Shown: piece after piece, positions 35,399 to 45,726 of the stretch
How positions within the stretch are numbered: position 1 is the stretch's first letter
How the letters are laid out: each line of letters starts with the position of its first letter
NCBI GenBank assembly: GCA_035048815.1
Contig: JAUCBN010000017.1
Span: 4,894,936 to 4,958,935, forward strand
Direction: 5' to 3'
DNA from: Abelmoschus esculentus
Taxonomy: Eukaryota; Streptophyta; Magnoliopsida; Malvales; Malvaceae
DNA: 64,000 nt
Made by a program: the position numbers and the translations under genes
The notes under the pieces: model-generated
The model's database searches: none
What the model was told of the DNA's origin: nothing
The model's input: only the letters and a program-made list of their open reading frames with translations

Positions 35399-36222
35399 AT
35401 TGCACATAATGCAATCATAATATGTTCAACAAATGAACCGATAATCATGCTTAACGACTTTATCAATTGTAAGGCAATAACCATATGTTTAATAAAATCC
35501 TTTCTATGTTTTCATAAGCCATGAATGTCATTCAAAATCATGCATTTTTCCAGCAATTAACACATGCATGTACCATTTTAAAACAAAGTTATGCATCTTC
35601 TAAACAAGCAAAACAAGCCTTCGTCGACGCTCCGACGGTAATGGTAACGCACCAGCCACTTATGCGACTTCTTGCATTTTCTTTACAACATTAAAAACAG
35701 AGTATATATACATAATAACATGCTCAAAACATAAGCCACATTAAACCTCAACAAAACTATCGAAAATCTAGCCGAAAATACCAAAAACTAAACCGAAACG
35801 CATCTGAAACAATACCAGCCCTTAACCTAATGAATTTAACATCTAATCCACCACAATTATGAACTAAAAACATCCTTAAAATATCCTTATACCTCCAGCA
35901 AAGGCAGAGCATCTAAAACAACTCATAAAACAACCAAAACACTACATCTAATAACATTGATTCAACTATTTCGGGATTAGAATTAAGTTTAATCATTACA
36001 GAACTTATTAAATCATAAAGGCAGATATAATTCGCTATAAAAACATCCTAATACAACATCAGTCGAGATCTAAAAATATTTCACAAAAACTTTCATAAAA
36101 CTTGAAGATCTTGAATTAAAACACAAAATTAAGTTTAGATTGTTGATTAGTAAGACAAATACTTGGGAATATCAAATAAAGAACATTAGAAAAGAGGAGA
36201 AATCAGAATTTACCTTTGAGAT
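35399..36222 (-). repeat. 5' LTR of element D, right part, truncated by Copia G
   Basis: Resumes D's LTR after E and stops at TTTACCTTTGAGAT, where the 3' LTR copy (22928) continues TAACTTCACC for a further 650 bp. That remainder is not found beyond the Copia element. An internal gap of about 190 bp relative to the 3' LTR lies near 35603. Confidence 0.82.
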
Positions 36223-37659
36223 TGTTGGGACTGCCAGCACACCCCATGGCGTAGTGGAGTAATATTATGGCGATCTTTCTAGTAATCCATGTACATTTAA
36301 TCTAAAATCGGCAGGAAGAGAAACGATGACTTACATTGGGTTCCTTGATAAGAAACAAAAAAAACAATTGGATTTGCTACAATCACGATCGCTCGACAAT
36401 TTGAATCTTTAGCCTCCATAAATATCGTCTCGGCCACTACTCAGTTCACCTAGTTGAGAGAGCAAAATCTTGAAAAATAGTTTTTCGTGATTCTAGGGTT
36501 TGGGAATTCAAAATTCTATGTTATAGCTACTAGACCAATTGATCCTTTATATAGGTGTAACCCTAGGTATAAGAGTTTGATTCTAAATTGGTTTATAGGA
36601 AATAATTACTTTAATTATTTTTCTTAAATTTTAAAATCTATATTTAATTTGAATTTAAAAGAGATATAATTACTTTAATTATATTGTTTATTTAAAATTC
36701 GGGATTAAATATAATCTACTTATACTTATATATTTTTGCTCTGTTTCAACCATTGGGTGTGACCCTGTAGGCTCATTGTAACGTTAGTAATAATATTAGA
36801 ACAATTCTAATATTAAAAACAATGACTGACATCTAGCAATATATCATTATCATCTAAGTTACAAGAGATCATGATTCAATGTATCATTTCTGTGACCAAC
36901 TCTTTTAATATATTATATCCTTTCGTCTTTTTATATCTTTAATAGGCACAAGTCTTGGAATAGTCATACTTGTATAGCCCATTTTAAAGTTTCTTGATAT
37001 CTAGAGTGGACTACTTTTAATGAATAATTTATGATATCTCATATCAACATATTCAAGCATGGCCATGCATTTCTAGTCACACTCAATCAAGCGACCTTTG
37101 ATATATTTTCCTATTATGTAGGAAGGACAAATCCTATCTTGATCATTCACATCTCACTATATACATTGTAATATGTCCAATATCAGTTTTTATAGTGTAA
37201 CTAATTACGAGATACGTTTAAATACATCAAGACATAAAATAACATATGTTGAGATAGTAATAATCTCAAGTCTAAGGATCATACATATAGTTGTCACTAT
37301 GAGCAATATCGTGACCGTTACATAATAATCCAATATATATGCTCATAGTGGGTCAACCCAATATATTATTCTCTACTAAAATATTCATGTATTAATTCAA
37401 ACATCTCTATATCAATGAGAACTCATTGTCATCAATTAATAACATGTTAGTCTTAAGCGTATTATTATTGTCTATACCTACAATAATATTTGACTAAAGA
37501 TCTTTTAATAATAATACATATATTATTATATAGATCTTATTGTTTCTCAGTTTATGTTATACATTGACACATATATATGAAAACAACAATGACAATGCCT
37601 TTATTGAATAAAATTGGTATACAATCATCATATGATTGGTCTTTGAGCATATTCTAACA
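36223..37659 (-). repeat. 3' LTR of Copia element G
   Basis: 1437 bp, AT-rich. The minus strand begins TGTTAGAATATGCTC and ends GCTGGCAGTCCCAACA, giving matched TGTT/AACA ends. The preceding GAGAT (36218-36222) would be the TSD, whose partner is lost. Confidence 0.88.
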
Positions 37660-37672
37660 CTCTCCCACTAGC
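37660..37672 (-). other. Polypurine tract of Copia element G
   Basis: GCTAGTGGGAGAG on the minus strand, directly before the LTR; a typical Copia tract. Confidence 0.85.
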
Positions 37673-37673
37673 A

Positions 37674-38369
37674 CTAAGACCAATCACTCACATATCTAAT
37701 ATCGAGCAAATCAGTGTGACGGTCATGCTTCTGTTGCGTCAGAGGCTTCCTCAAGAGATCATCAATGTTATCATCTGTGTGTAATTTACATATCTCCACA
37801 TCTCCTCGATCTATGATCTCTCGAATGAGATGGAAGTGTCTAAGAATATGTTTAGATCGTTGATGAGATCTTAGTTCCTTTGCTTGTGCAATGGCTTCAT
37901 TGTTGTCACAATGGAGTTCTATAGCATCTGATATGCTTGGAACAACTCCTAGTTCGGATATGAACTTTTTGATCAAAACAGCTTCCTTTGCTACTTCACT
38001 GGTTGTAATATACTCAACCTCTATTGTAGAATCAGCTAATGTGTTCTGGTTAGAACTTTTCCAGCTTACAGCACCTCCGTTAAGGCAAAACACAAATCCA
38101 TATTGCGATCTTGAGTCATCCTTGTCTGTTTGAAAACTATCATCAATATAACATTTTATACATAACACTTCTTTGCCTCCATAGACAAGAAATGTATCCT
38201 TAGTTCTTCTTAAGTACTTAAGGATATTTTTGATTGCTACCCAGTGACTTTCACCAGGGTTTACCTGATATCGACTTGTCATGCTTAAGGCATACGATAT
38301 ATCTGGTCGAGTATATATCATGGCATACACGATAGAACCAATAGCCGAAGCATATAGAATCTTACTCAT
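37674..38369 (-). pseudogene. Copia RNase H (C-terminal pol)
   Basis: A 231-codon frame ending at its natural stop just before the polypurine tract. It includes YASAIGSIVYAM, RPDISYALSM, LKYLRRTKD, SRSQYGFVFCLNGGAVSWKS and the acidic positions of RNase H, then HQRSKHILRHFHLIRE. The first usual Asp motif (YTDASF) reads YIDDSF, and DSTIEVEYIT replaces the usual DSTTEAEYI, so substitutions have accumulated although the frame is open. The best preserved part of G. Confidence 0.88.
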
Positions 38370-39250
38370 TCGTTCTCTTTCTTATGGAGTTGAAGGACAC
38401 ATTTCCTTCGAAAGAGATATACCATGTCTCATAGGTAAGAATCCTTTCTTAGATTCTTCTATACTGAATCTTTTCAAAACTGTCTATATATGTACTTTGA
38501 CTCAGAACTAAAAGTCGTCTAGATCTATCTCTATAGATCTTAAGCCCTAAGATATATGCTGTCTCACCCAAATCTTTCATAGAGAAACAACTACTTAACC
38601 AAGTCTTAACCGACTGTAAGGTAGGTATGTCGTTTCCTATGATAAGTATGTCATCTACATACAAGATTAGGAAAGAACAATGCTCCCACTATTCTTCTTG
38701 TAAACACAAGGCTTATCTTTGTTCTTGATAAAACCAAACTCTTTGATCGCATCATTGAAATGAAGATTCCAGCTTCGAGAAGCTTGCTTTAGTCTATAAA
38801 TGGACCTTTATAGCTTACAAACCTTTCCAGCATTTCCTGGAGCGACAAAATATTATGGTTGTGTCAGATACACACCTCATCAAGTTTTCCATTAAGGAAA
38901 GCGATTTTGACGTTCATTTGCCAAATTTCGTAATCATGGAATGCAACTATAGCAAGCAAGATCCGGATGGATTTAAACATAGCTACAGGGGAGAAAGTAT
39001 CGTCATAGTCAATACCATGAACTTGTCAAAAACCTTTAACAACTTGTCGCTCCTTGTATGTTTGTATGTTTCCATCCATGTTGGTTTTCTTCTTGAAAAC
39101 TCATTTACACTCTATAGTTTTTACCCCTTTGGGTGATTCAGCCAAAGTCCATACTTGGTTGACTGACATGGATTCCATCTCAGATTTCATGGCCTCAAGT
39201 CATTTCTCAGAGTCTGGGATCGATAATGCCTCTTGATAAGTTCTTGGCTC
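38370..39250 (-). pseudogene. Copia reverse transcriptase
   Basis: 38664-38449 holds the catalytic YVDD (MYVDDILIIGND) and GLKIYRDRSRRLL. Upstream to about 39250 the motifs WTLAE, MNVKIAFLNGKL and HGIDYDDTFSPVA can be read in changing frames, each with near-canonical spacing. Several stops. Confidence 0.8.
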
Positions 39251-40673
39251 ATCTTGATCCATAATAAGAACATATCCATGCGTGGTAATGAGAAATCCGT
39301 ACCTTTCAGGTGCATGGCGTTCTCTTATGGACCTGCGCAGTGGTTGTGTTTCTAAATCTGTTGACTATTCCTCAATAATTTGTGGAATATGTTCAATCTC
39401 AGGCTCAATGAATTGTTGTTCTTGAACTTCTCCAAGTTCAATGTCTCTACCCTTTCCTTTGTTATTGAGAAATTCTCTTTCGAGAAAAACACCTGTTTGA
39501 GTCACAAACACTTTTTGTCTTTAGGGTAAAGAAATAATATCCCATAGTTTCTTAGGGATATCCAACAAAATTACACTTATGAGATTTGGGTTCAGGCTTT
39601 GCAGACATCTGATGTTTGACATATGCTTCACAACCCCAAATATTCATAAAAGACATACTAGGACATTTTCCAGTTTATATCTCATATGGTGTCTTTTAAA
39701 CAGATTTAGACGGAACACAATTTAAAGTGAAAGTAGTTGTTTCTAATGCATGTACCTAAAAAGAAGTTGGAATATCAATATGACTCATCATTGATCGAAT
39801 CATGTCTAAAAAAGTTCGATTTCTTCTCTCAAAAACTCCATTCCATTGTGGTGTACCTGGTGGAGTAAGCTATGAGACAATCCCACATTCTTTAAGGAGT
39901 TCATCAAATTCTATGCTTAAGTATTCTCCACCTCGATCTGATCAAAGTGCTTTGAAACTTTTGCTTAGTTGATTTTGTACTTCATTCATGAATACTTTAA
40001 ACTTTTCGATAGCCTCAGATTTATGGTGCAGAAGGTAAATGTAACCATATCGACTGAATTCATCAGTCAAAGTGATGAAGTACTAAAATCTACCTCTAGT
40101 TTGTGTGTTCATTGGTCCACATACATTACTATGTATTAATCCCAACAAGTTACTTGCTCGCTCACTTTTACCATTAAAAGGGGCCTTAGTCATTTTTCCT
40201 AATAAGCAAGATTCACATACATCTAGTTGTTCGAAAACAAATGAATCTAAAAATCCATCTTTATGGAGTTTTGCTATGCGTTTCTCACTTATATGGCCTA
40301 AACGAAAATGCCAGAGATAAATTTGATTTGAGTCATTTGTTTTTGATCTTTTGGTATTTATATTATAAATGACATTTTCTAGATTTAAAATATATAAGCC
40401 ATTAACCAATTGTGTCGAACCATAAAAAACATTATCGAGATAAAAAGAACAACAATTATTCTTAATAATAATCTCAAAGCCAATCTTGTCCAAACAAGAA
40501 ATAGAAATAATGTTTTTAGTCAAACTAGGCACAAAATAACAATCTTCTAAATGTAAATCAAGTCCACTAGATAAAGATAAAACGTATGTTCCTATAGCTA
40601 ATGCAATAACTCTTGCTCCATTTCCCACTCGTAGGTCTACGTCTCCCTTAGCTAGATTCCTTCTCTTTTGCAA
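39251..40673 (-). pseudogene. Copia integrase with GAG-pre-integrase domain
   Basis: The frame 40673-40083 covers the protease end, the pre-integrase segment (YLWHFRLGHISEKRI) and the zinc Cys pair (CESCLLGK). The first catalytic position reads HSNVCGPM instead of HSDVCGPM, so the Asp is lost. Further on, SDRGGEYLS (second Asp) and GVFERRNRTFLDM (Glu) are readable to about 39800, then the C-terminal SRSIRERHAPERYG-like region to 39290. Multiple stops. Confidence 0.85.
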
Positions 40674-41040
40674 TCCCTGTACAAAAGTACAAATATGAGA
40701 ACCACAACCGGAGTCTAATACCTAAGAAGAAGATGTTGACAGATTCAAATCAATAACATAAATACCTGAAGCAGATGCACCATCTACTTTTACCTTCTTG
40801 ACCTCTTCAAGGTAAAGGGGGTAATTTCTTTTCTAGTGTTCGGTCTTATTGAAGTGGAAACATTTTCCTTCCTTGCTAACTCCCTTTCTGTTTTCAGTGT
40901 ATCTTATCCTTTGGGTATAGACTTACCTTTACCCCTTTACTTTGCCACTGTCTTTTCCTTTCCTTTTTCCTTGCGGACCATCAGAATGGGCTTAGGTCCT
41001 CCCTTACACATTTTTCTTAGCAGTTCGTAACATGCCAAGT
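40674..41040 (-). pseudogene. Copia protease and nucleocapsid
   Basis: The protease active site VLDSGCGSHIC is intact near 40690-40725. Further upstream the zinc-knuckle region is only partly legible. A stop (TAG) lies just before VLDSG. Confidence 0.65.
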
Positions 41041-41042
41041 AA

Positions 41043-41571
41043 CTATGACAAAGTTTTGTTAATTTCATTGAAGCTATTCGACAACGATTGCAGAATAACA
41101 TCAGTAGCCAATTCATCCTTGAGAGGAAAACCTAGCTTTTGAAACGTTTGGATGTAGCCTATCATCTTAATGACATGAGCTCCTACAGGAGATCCCTGTA
41201 CCATTTTGTACTGAAATAGAGCATTAGAGGTCTCATACCTCTCTTGACGTGCTTGCTCCTCATATATTTCTTTGTGGTTTTGAATCATATCATATGCAAC
41301 CATGTCCTCATGTTGCTTCTGAAGATCAAGAGTCATGGTAGCAAGCATAAGACATCCAATATCTAATCTCTCATCCATATGTTTCTTAAACTTGTCTTTG
41401 TCAGCTCTAGAAGCATTAGTTGTCGGTTCATCTGGAATAGGTTCTTCAATGACATATTCATTTCTTTCCTATTTGAGAACAATTCTCAAATTACGGAACC
41501 AATCAAAGAAGTTTACGCCATTGAGTTTCTCCTTCTGAAGGAGTGATCGCAATGATATAGTGTTATTTGCC
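41043..41571 (-). pseudogene. Copia gag
   Basis: ATG at 41571 (MANNTISLRSLLQKEKLNG) opens gag. A TAG replaces a Gln codon after NLRIVLK near 41470, and the frame continues as DERLDIGCLMLATM (41378-41043) to SNSFNEINKTLS. The ATG is preceded by a leader of about 470 bp. Confidence 0.78.
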
Positions 41572-42045
41572 ATTTTGATCTACAATAATGGAAATACATA
41601 ATATAAATTTACCAATTTAAAATATTATAACTAGGATTTTGCATACAAAATACTCCCACTATTTTGTTTAAAATTAAAAACCCCTCTCATTTTTAATTTC
41701 GGAAAAAATGGACGAAAATTTTTCTAGTGAGCAAGGATCCATAATTCACTAATTTTCTAAATCAACTTTGACTTTTCTTTTAGGATAGAGGTTATTTAGG
41801 TAAGTAATCCTTTACCGATTACATCTCATGTAACTCCTCCATTTGGTGAATAACTCTTGTTTAGTCATCTCATGACTTAACCAAGTACTTAGCCTTTAGG
41901 TTTGTAATCCTATTAGAACAACATAACTAAGTTATTACCAATATTTCGACCGAAGAATATCACTTGCTTATTCTTCGCGTTTAACAAAGATGGACTTATG
42001 TGTCAATGCTTTGGCAAAACCCACATAAGATCGATCAAGGCCTTA
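41572..42045 (-). other. 5' leader of Copia element G
   Basis: Upstream of gag; no LTR similarity and no primer site are visible. It ends near 42045 in the filler junction. Confidence 0.6.
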
Positions 42046-42118
42046 ACGAGGGATTTTAAGTTCGAATATCTTATCTGGTAATTATCTTATTTGGCAAAAC
42101 CCACATAAGATGCGATGC
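42046..42118. other. Rearrangement junction with templated filler
   Basis: Two short copies of flanking sequence are interposed between the Copia leader and the E-family LTR. A 20-base match, TCTTATCTGGTAATTATCTT, occurs at 42069-42088 and in the LTR at 42255-42274. A 21-base segment at 42091-42111 is identical to 42011-42031 of the Copia leader. Confidence 0.8.
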
Positions 42119-42308
42119 TAACTAATGTTGATGTCAACATTTACTTTTTTGACTCGATCCCATTTTATGTTTTCGACGTTCTGAGTTCGATGGTGCTGTT
42201 CGTTTTTCGAAATTTAATCTCAAAGTATCGTTTTTAGGGCTTCTAAGCTGAATGTCTTATCTGGTAATTATCTTTATCAGATTCTAAATCAGTTTTTGTT
42301 TGGTTCAG

Positions 42309-42389
42309 GTGACGTAGATTCTGACCCTGAGTATCTGCCTCCTCCTCCTCTTGGGCGACCACCTGTTCATCAGTCTACGAGACTCGCAC
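42309..42389 (+). other. Exon-like segment in E/H-family LTR
   Basis: Begins after TTTGGTTCAG and ends at CGCAC before ATGAGTATTC. The frame reads DSDPEYLPPPPLGRPPVHQS. H has the same segment (60782-60858) with a consensus donor GTGAGT. No transcript evidence; may be chance. Confidence 0.3.
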
Positions 42390-44288
42390 ATGAGTATTCG
42401 GTTTACTTCTGTCTCGTGTATTCTCTAGTTTAGTGGCATAGTAGTTGGTGTCTTTTACCTTATTGTTAATCGTAGGTTCTATGCCAGCTAGACCTAGTAC
42501 TAGGATTGACCCAGTAGACGTCATTGTAACATCCAATTTTGGGGTTAGTAGTTTGGGTATTAGTTAAGAGAATTCAATTCAGGTCAAATCAGGTTCTTCG
42601 GTTCGTTATTTCTGGAAATATATAAAATAAAAGTATTTTAATTAGAAAAGTAATAATTTTGAAATATGGTTTAAAAATATTAAAAAGATGCTTCAAAATT
42701 AAAAGAATGTAATTTTGACTTTAAATAGATTTTTAATTGTGCCTAATTATGCATTGGTGACCAAATTGTAATTTTTGGAAAACAATAGAGGATTTAATAT
42801 GTAAATTTCGGAAATTATTATTTTCAGTGACTAAATTGGAAAGCAAGCTATTTTTCCACCTTTCTGATTTTTCTCTTCATTTTCCTTCATCTATTTTTTT
42901 CAATTCCGTGCTGATTTTTCCACCTTTTTCAACAAGAATTACTTCATTTTAATCATCTCTCCATTATTTACAAAGCCTAATCATTAATTTTACTAAATCA
43001 ACAACAATTTGCAAGGAATCAAGAAGAGAAATTCTCATTTTTTTGGTGGATAGATCTCAAAGGTGATTTTCTGAATTTTAACTCTTTTTCTAAGGTTCTT
43101 TATTGAAATTCCCAAGTATTAGCTAGCTAATCTTTAAATGAAACTTGATTTTATGTTTTCAATACTAGATCTAATGATTTTATGAATGTTTTGTGAAATC
43201 TTTTTAGATCTCATTCAATGCTGTAATTAGATAGATTTAATTACGTTATTATATCAATTAAATGATTAATTGAGTCTTCGATTTATGGCACATTAATTTA
43301 TTCCCAGAATAATGCAATCATTGTTGTTTTAAGGTGTTTTTCGGATGTTTTAGAGGCTGTTTTAGGTGTTTTAATGTTGCTGGAGATTTAAAGATGTTTT
43401 GGATGTGTTTTTGGTTAATAATTGAGGTATATTAGATGTTAGATTCATTAGGTTTTTGGGTGATGTTATTCGAATGCGTTTCGGTTTAGTTTTCGGTCTT
43501 TTCGGCTAAGTTTTCGGTAGTTTTGTGAAGGTTTGATGTGGCTGTTGGTTTGAGCATGTTATGATGTGAATATGCTCTGTTTTTAATGATGTATTGGTAG
43601 TGCAAGAAGATACATAAGTGGTCGGTGCATTGGCGTTGTCATTAAAGCATCGGCAAAGGATCGTTTTACTTGTCGGTGAGTGTTTTTCGGGCTTAAAGCG
43701 AATTGTAATGGTACGGTTCTGTTTTGGGGACTATGGAAGAGTGTGAAATCTTTTTATAGTTAAAGAGTAAGTAAAGTAAATGTTTTTGATATATTAACAT
43801 GAGCTTCTGCTATATTCGGTAAAGACATTGATGTTGGTAATGCAATGAGATTTTTGGAAATGCATAAACATGATTTTGAATTGGTGCATGCATGAGATAA
43901 TTGTTGAAAATGCATGGTTTAAAAAGGCATATATGGTAAAGGAAAACATGAAAAAAAATGAATTTGTAATATATGTGGTTATTTGCCTTCAAATTAAAGG
44001 TACCATTGGGCATGATTTTCGATTCATTTGTTGAGCATATTATGGATGCATTATGGGCTGAAAATGAATTGGAATATTATGTGATTATTTGCCTTGAAAT
44101 TTATGGTGCATTAGGCATGACATTTGGTTCATTTGTGAACATATTATGCATGCATTATGAGCAGCAAATTATCATCCACATTTGATTATGATATTTGCAT
44201 AGTGACACTAACTTTAGATTCGAATACGAATGACATATCATTAGGATTGTCTTAAGTGCACTATAAACATTATTGAGAATAAAGAATA

Positions 44289-44465
44289 TTGCCTACACGT
44301 AACAAGAGTGACTTTATGTCCAATAGTGCGTGGTAGAGTCGCCTACACGTAACAAGGGTGACATGTGTCTAATCATGCGTGGTAGTGATATAATGGTGAC
44401 TTTGTGTCATGTCAATGGTGACTTGGTGTCATGTCAATGGTGACTTAGTGTCATGACGAGATTAA
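44289..44465 (+). repeat. LTR minisatellite in F 5' LTR
   Basis: Two long units (CCTACACGTAACAAGGGTGA type) then three 22-bp units (TGGTGACTT.GTGTCATGTCAA). Confidence 0.75.
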
Positions 44466-45189
44466 TGGTCTCTAACAATGGATCCATGTATTTGGTGAAC
44501 TTAAGGTTCACAATAAGTGATCACTAGAAGCCAATATGCATACATAAATTAAAAGAGAACATTGTGCATCATTCATGAAATATATTGATAATGTTGAACA
44601 TACTCAAGAAAGTGATTTGATATTATAGACATGAACGTGAAATGCTAAGCATGCATGTTTTTAATGATGCATTGCAAACTATGGTTTCATTATGGTTTTA
44701 AATAATTGTGTTGATGATCTTGTGTAGAGTTTCCTCACTAAGCATATTTTCTTAAGCTCCCTTTTCATCCTTGCAGAAAAATAAAGGCACTCGAAACTAC
44801 ATTCAGAGCAAGGAAACCAAGGGGAGAGGTTACGTCAAATTCAGTATGTTTTGACAAATAAGTTGGGGCTTGACAATGTGTAAACCCAACCTATGTGAGG
44901 AGTGTGAACTTGATTTCGGTTTATATTGAAATAAGACCTATGTTACTCGATTGATAATTGATGAACTATGGTGATGTTTGGATTGTTGAAGCATGTACTT
45001 GCATGATCGTTATATTTTTAATCATATTTTAGGTAGCTTGCCTATAGTTTGCTTGATGTTCTTGACGTTGATAATCGTGTGTTATATGTTGCTATTTATG
45101 CTTAGGATTAATGCATATAGTTAATAGTGATTGACGATTGTATTTGAGCCGATGATGTTCACTTAGTGTGATGGAATTTTTAGGTTCCA

Positions 45190-45390
45190 GACCTAAAGTT
45201 TCGAAACCTTAGGGAAGGTTTCGAAACCTTTGCCAAACAGTTTCGAAACCTTTTGGAAGGTTTCGAAACCTTGCGGGCAAATTCAATTCTGGAAAGTTAC
45301 TGGACGCGAAAAGTTTCAAAACTTTCAGGGAAGTTTCGAAACCTTTTACATAAAGTTTCGAAACCTTTATGAAAAGTTTCGAAACCTTTG
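45190..45390. repeat. TTTCGAAA palindrome array in F 5' LTR
   Basis: Seven perfect GTTTCGAAACC cores, four within the first 80 bases, plus one degenerate (AGTTTCAAAAC). Several extend to the 16-base palindrome AAGGTTTCGAAACCTT. Confidence 0.8.
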
Positions 45391-45710
45391 ACTACCAGGG
45401 ATACTCGTATGTTTAATTAAATTTTGATGAAAAGAATTTCTAATTTGTTGTTAGAATTTAAAAGTTATATATTTTAATCCTTAATTTACTTAAGTGTTCA
45501 ATCGAATGTTTGTTTATGATCGGATTGTTTCCGTTAATTCCTTGTATGAGACCTTGACATATAGGATTACAATTATGCATCTAGAAGAAAAAAATATAAC
45601 GGTTTTAGGGTTGTTTATCGAATCGGACCTTCGCGGGTTTGGTTTGATATTCCCCGTATAACCAATTAGTGCCGGTTCTGTCTAGACCGAGCTAAGGGGG
45701 TTACATTTGG

Positions 45711-45726
45711 TGGTATTAGAGCCAGG
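45711..45726 (+). other. Primer-binding site of element F
   Basis: TGGTATTAGAGCCAGG, one base from the initiator tRNA-Met site, five bases after the LTR. Confidence 0.85.

Larger units (their letters stand above)
21498..36222 (-). mobile_element. Element D: decayed Tekay-like gypsy element with all pol domains, host of A, E and G
   Basis: 3' LTR right half 21498-23593 (the rest lies beyond A, outside the window), internal region 23594-28359, 5' LTR 28360-30007 plus 35399-36222. All domains from gag to chromodomain can be traced on the minus strand, but in many short frames. Its leader resembles those of A and F, and its LTRs share their minisatellite and palindrome. It is therefore the best local candidate for the lineage that gave rise to A and F. 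The last several hundred bp of the 5' LTR are missing beyond the Copia insertion. Confidence 0.85.
36223..42045 (-). mobile_element. Element G: Ty1/Copia retrotransposon lacking its 5' LTR
   Basis: 3' LTR 36223-37659, polypurine tract, then RNase H, RT, integrase, protease and gag in Copia order on the minus strand, and a 5' leader to about 42045. There is no second LTR and no primer site. Integrase precedes RT, as in Copia. The coding region is broken by many stops. I cannot place it in a Copia lineage by eye. Confidence 0.88.
42525..45705 (+). repeat. 5' LTR of element F
   Basis: 3181 bp, TGTAACATCC to GGGGGTTACA. Includes the minisatellite (about 44289-44465, three 22-bp units), the palindrome array (45190-45390), and lacks about 235 bp that the 3' LTR has at 52366-52600, with the junction near 45397. 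Confidence 0.9.

Noticed and set aside
38855..39236. Plus-strand frames in the Copia region
   Set aside because: They are antisense to recognisable RT and integrase-end sequence.
45190..45390. Heat-shock elements in the TTTCGAAA arrays
   Set aside because: The TTC and GAA halves abut instead of being spaced by two bases as a heat-shock element requires.
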